This document shows, piece by piece, positions 47,325 to 49,515 of a stretch of 49,515 nt of DNA. How positions within the stretch are numbered: position 1 is the first letter of the stretch; each line of letters begins with the position of its first letter. This stretch comes from Streptococcus cristatus (GTDB lineage Bacteria > Bacillota > Bacilli > Lactobacillales > Streptococcaceae), in NCBI RefSeq assembly GCF_003943815.1, contig NZ_RJNA01000011.1, positions 10,962-60,476 on the forward strand. Reading direction: 5' to 3'. Made by a program: the position numbers and the translations under genes. The notes below the pieces were generated by a model, which was not told where the DNA came from, searched no databases, and saw only the letters and a program-made list of their open reading frames with translations.

Positions 47325-47783
47325 CTACTGAATCTTAACAATATCACCTGGGTTGGCATACCAAGAACCAGTAGACATGTGCGACGGATTTAATTGCTCC
47401 AATTTTGCAATAGAGATACCTGCACGCGCTGCAATCGCAGCTTCTCCTTCACCAGGCTGAACAGTCAAAGTACCTTCTGAAGACTGAGTTGGCTTTTCTT
47501 CTGACTCACTTGGTTGCTCTGATGGAGCTGGTTGCTCCGCACTGCTACTTGAAGATGCAGCTGCATTAGAAGTACCATAAAACCCATCCATAACAGTCTT
47601 TTTATTACTTCCACCAGTAGATAGATAGGCGAAAAAGAGTGCCATAGCAATGACCATCACTAGAAAAATAGCTGCTAATATTGTCAGCCAGCGATCAACT
47701 TTACTCGCCTGACTTTTCTTTCTGCGATTCAATTTCTCTGCTCCATTATCATATACATCTGCTTCCCATGGTTCTTTTTCCAT
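47325..47783 (-). CDS. LysM-domain surface protein (SAG1386/EF1546 family)
   Basis: The 152-residue protein has a cytoplasmic basic N-terminus (KLNRRKKSQASKVDRW), one membrane span (about 34-55), a Ser/Glu/Pro-rich linker and a C-terminal LysM domain (about 105-150, LTVQPGEGEAAIAARAGIS...NPGDIVKI) that binds peptidoglycan. This matches the SAG1386/EF1546 family found next to cmk in streptococci and enterococci. AAGGAGG lies just before ATG. Confidence 0.88.
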   Translation of the reverse strand: MEKEPWEADVYDNGAEKLNRRKKSQASKVDRWLTILAAIFLVMVIAMALFFAYLSTGGSNKKTVMDGFYGTSNAAASSSSSAEQPAPSEQPSESEEKPTQSSEGTLTVQPGEGEAAIAARAGISIAKLEQLNPSHMSTGSWYANPGDIVKIQ

Positions 47784-47793
47784 GACTTCCTCC

Positions 47794-47822
47794 TTGAGTT
47801 TTTCTAAAAATCTTATTACAAT
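47794..47822 (+). promoter_or_regulatory. Promoter of the ferredoxin gene
   Basis: -35 TTGAGT (47794-47799), a 17-bp spacer, and -10 TACAAT (47817-47822). It ends six nt before ATG 47829. Confidence 0.65.
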
Positions 47823-47828
47823 ATGAGT

Positions 47829-48026
47829 ATGAAAGTTACACTCATTCCCGAACGTTGCATTGCTTGCGGACTCTGCCAGACCTACTCAGATCTATTTGAT
47901 TATCACGATAATGGCATTGTCAAATTTTATCAAGACGACCAGCTCTTAGAAAAAGAGGTTGAGAGTCAGCCTGAGATTCTCGAGGCTATCAAAAACTGTC
48001 CAACCCGAGCCCTACTAAAAGATTAA
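47829..48026 (+). CDS. fer: Single-cluster ferredoxin
   Basis: The 65-residue acidic protein has CIACGLC near the N-terminus and the final Cys in NCPTRAL, the four-Cys pattern of one [4Fe-4S] cluster. It is a small electron carrier of unknown partner, common beside cmk in streptococci. Two ATGs (47823, 47829) lack a ribosome-binding site; the second is favoured because it lies six nt from the -10 (leaderless prediction). Its stop codon overlaps the stop codon of the convergent EbsA-like gene. Confidence 0.92.
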   Translation: MKVTLIPERCIACGLCQTYSDLFDYHDNGIVKFYQDDQLLEKEVESQPEILEAIKNCPTRALLKD

Positions 48027-48511
48027 TGTTTCTTGGCTTGGTCACCATAGTAGACTTCAAAATAATCTAGAAGAGTTAGATTATCTACTAGTTCAACCTC
48101 GCCTTTAAAATGATCATTTAAAGCTAGGGCATTGACAAAATATTTTTTTGGCCACTTCCGCATACAGAAAGTTCTGCTGCGACTCTTCCCTGTAAAATGA
48201 AGGGTGATAGACGTTTTTGTTACTTCTAGCTTCTCAATCGTTGAAATGTCAATCTTGATTGGCGTGAAAGGATTTGCCGTGATAATGCGCAAAATACCCT
48301 CATCATAAATCGTGAAATATCTATGCACACCGATAGCCAGTAAGACCATAAACAAAAAGAATGAAAAGAGGACAAGAGTCGGAACACTGGAGCTTTCGTA
48401 CATCAAGGCCAGTCCTATAAAAATTGGAATGACTGACAAAGACCAATAAATCACTAACACCGACATTTCTGGTTGCCAATGATAGCGTACTTTCCCAAAA
48501 ATCTTTATCAT
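48023..48511 (-). CDS. EbsA-like membrane protein
   Basis: The 162-residue protein has a conserved N-terminus IKIFGKVRYHWQPEMSVLVIYW, two or three membrane spans (about 17-37, 44-65) and a soluble C-terminus with TIYDEGILRIITANPFTPIKIDIS. It resembles the EbsA family of lactic acid bacteria, of unknown exact role. AAGGGGGTGA precedes ATG, and TGCTAAACT is a candidate extended -10 near 48536-48544. Confidence 0.8.
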   Translation of the reverse strand: MIKIFGKVRYHWQPEMSVLVIYWSLSVIPIFIGLALMYESSSVPTLVLFSFFLFMVLLAIGVHRYFTIYDEGILRIITANPFTPIKIDISTIEKLEVTKTSITLHFTGKSRSRTFCMRKWPKKYFVNALALNDHFKGEVELVDNLTLLDYFEVYYGDQAKKH

Positions 48512-48549
48512 ATCTTCACCCCCTTACTACTAGTTTAGCATAAAATAAT

Positions 48550-48586
48550 AAAAAATAGAATTGGTAAACCTATTCTATTTTTTATT
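48550..48586 (-). terminator. Terminator of the second LtaS-like gene
   Basis: AAAAAATAGAAT and ATTCTATTTTTT arms flank an interrupted GG/CC stem with loop TTTA. It overlaps the stop codon. Confidence 0.8.
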
Positions 48587-49515
48587 TTGCTGGTATAGCA
48601 AAGAAATCCTTCGAAAGATACCCTTTGCCACCAACCATATCATATTCGATCAATTTCAAATCATCTGCAATTTCCTGAGCTGATGAATCCAGTGCCTTCT
48701 TGTCCACACTAGCCTTATGGAGAATCTCTGTCAATAAAGCGTAGTAAGGAGATACTTTCGAATTGGTCTGCTCAAGTAGCAAGGCTGAAAAATCACTAGA
48801 ATTGACCAAAGGATAGTTCAACTTAGGTGTCTCATAATTGCTCCAGATAAAGTAATCTGTCAAATATTGATTTTCAGGATGATCCTTAAAAGCTGACTGA
48901 GGGTACAGACCTGGCAAATGATCACCATAAAAGACTACTGTTATCTTTTTATCAATTTTAGAAAGCTTGTTTAGAAACTCCTTGGTCGCATTGTCTGTGT
49001 GGTAGAGCAAGCGAGTATAGTTTACTAACTTGTTATTTTCATCAGCTGTAAAACCCTCTCCTTGTGCCATAAGATTCGATGGTTCACTTTCTGACCAAGG
49101 TGCATGATTCTGCATTGTTATGACAGAAAAAAACTGATTTTGCTCTTTCTTTATGTTATCTAATACTAGTTGATAAGAAGAAGCATCGCTATAATTTTCT
49201 CCCTGCCTATAAACAGATAATCCACTAGTTCCTAAAGAAATAAATTTATCATACCCTAATGTCTTATAAATAATATCTCTAGAATAATTCGTTGGAGAAG
49301 CTAAATGTATGGCAATACGATTTTTCGATCCAAATTGATCACTGATTACAGGAAATTCGTTCATTCTAGGAACAATTTCTGTATAGAGAACCGATATACT
49401 TGGTGAAAGATTATAGTATGGAAGTCCTGAAAGTGTTTGAAACTCCATATTTGCAGTTCCGCCACCATAACCGTCTGATTGCATCAAACCACTTGTCGTT
49501 CGTGATTTGACATCA
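48582..49515 (-). CDS. LTA synthase/sulfatase family protein (N-terminal part outside window)
   Basis: The frame stays open to the window edge, so only the C-terminal 310 residues or so are seen. The alkaline-phosphatase-fold catalytic Thr is in GYGGGTANMEFQTLSGL, and metal ligands are in VFYGDHLPGLYP and MQNHAPW. This GGTANMEF type differs from the GKTSDAE type of the LtaS-like gene at 24.7 kb, so the two are distinct members. It is probably membrane-anchored and acts on a phosphoglycerol or phosphoethanolamine substrate outside the cell; the substrate is not known. Confidence 0.85.
   Translation of the reverse strand, partial: DVKSRTTSGLMQSDGYGGGTANMEFQTLSGLPYYNLSPSISVLYTEIVPRMNEFPVISDQFGSKNRIAIHLASPTNYSRDIIYKTLGYDKFISLGTSGLSVYRQGENYSDASSYQLVLDNIKKEQNQFFSVITMQNHAPWSESEPSNLMAQGEGFTADENNKLVNYTRLLYHTDNATKEFLNKLSKIDKKITVVFYGDHLPGLYPQSAFKDHPENQYLTDYFIWSNYETPKLNYPLVNSSDFSALLLEQTNSKVSPYYALLTEILHKASVDKKALDSSAQEIADDLKLIEYDMVGGKGYLSKDFFAIPAK

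Overview
The window comes from a low-GC Gram-positive chromosome that is clearly Streptococcus, most likely an oral species of the mitis/sanguinis type. Supporting signs are a tmRNA tag ending in SYALAA, a preQ1-II riboswitch before queT, an SMK-box leader before metK, the infC-rpmI-rplT order, the aroD-aroE-aroB-aroC-tyrA run, the ligA/pulA neighbourhood, and SAG1386/EF1546-type and EbsA-type envelope proteins. I cannot fix the species from sequence alone. Almost the whole window is ordinary chromosomal backbone with little mobile DNA.

Layout. 1-4.8 kb (+): the end of a two-gene amino-acid ABC importer, then an ABC-F ATPase behind a leader with a three-codon ORF and an intrinsic terminator. 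4.8-9.6 kb (-): a heterodimeric ABC exporter pair with one degenerate ATP site, and an MFS permease. 9.7-13.2 kb (-): the conserved ypmB-aspB-(VOC)-asnS unit. 13.2-14.3 kb (+): a MarR regulator and an FMN oxidoreductase. 14.4-17.6 kb (-): lrgAB, tRNA-Ser(GGA), a DUF695 protein, tmRNA and a hotdog thioesterase. 17.8-24.4 kb (-): a seven-gene shikimate/tyrosine operon, methyltransferase-aroD-aroE-aroB-aroC-tyrA-ylbF. 24.7-28.2 kb (+): an LtaS-family enzyme with a Ser-rich tail, followed by a truncated and frameshifted ISL3-family insertion sequence. 28.2-33.5 kb (-): ligA-dgkB-pulA. 33.6-36 kb: queT under a preQ1-II riboswitch, a divergent GtrA protein, and a marR-B3/B4 pair. 36-38 kb (-): poorly known membrane proteins, one apparently split by an in-frame stop, plus an ORF remnant. 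38-48 kb (-): yihY, map, ytoI-like, GNAT, murA, metK, dCMP deaminase, infC-rpmI-rplT, cmk and a LysM protein. 47.8-49.5 kb: a small ferredoxin, an EbsA-like protein and the end of a second LtaS-like protein.

Functional themes. The aro operon makes chorismate and then prephenate-derived tyrosine precursor. Its usual partners aroA, aroK and pheA do not follow. Several genes are controlled by RNA: the ABC-F attenuator, preQ1-II at queT, the SMK box at metK and the attenuated infC leader. The strongest window-wide pattern is that six genes (marR, ypmB, the RlmI-like methyltransferase, ligA, gtrA, ferredoxin) have a -10 hexamer ending only 6-7 nt before the start codon and no Shine-Dalgarno sequence, so they are predicted leaderless mRNAs. 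Other unusual points are a probable AUA start for infC, a roughly 190-nt linker with an internal 8-nt repeat inside the SMK box, and a transcription unit in which tmRNA appears to read into a DUF695 gene.
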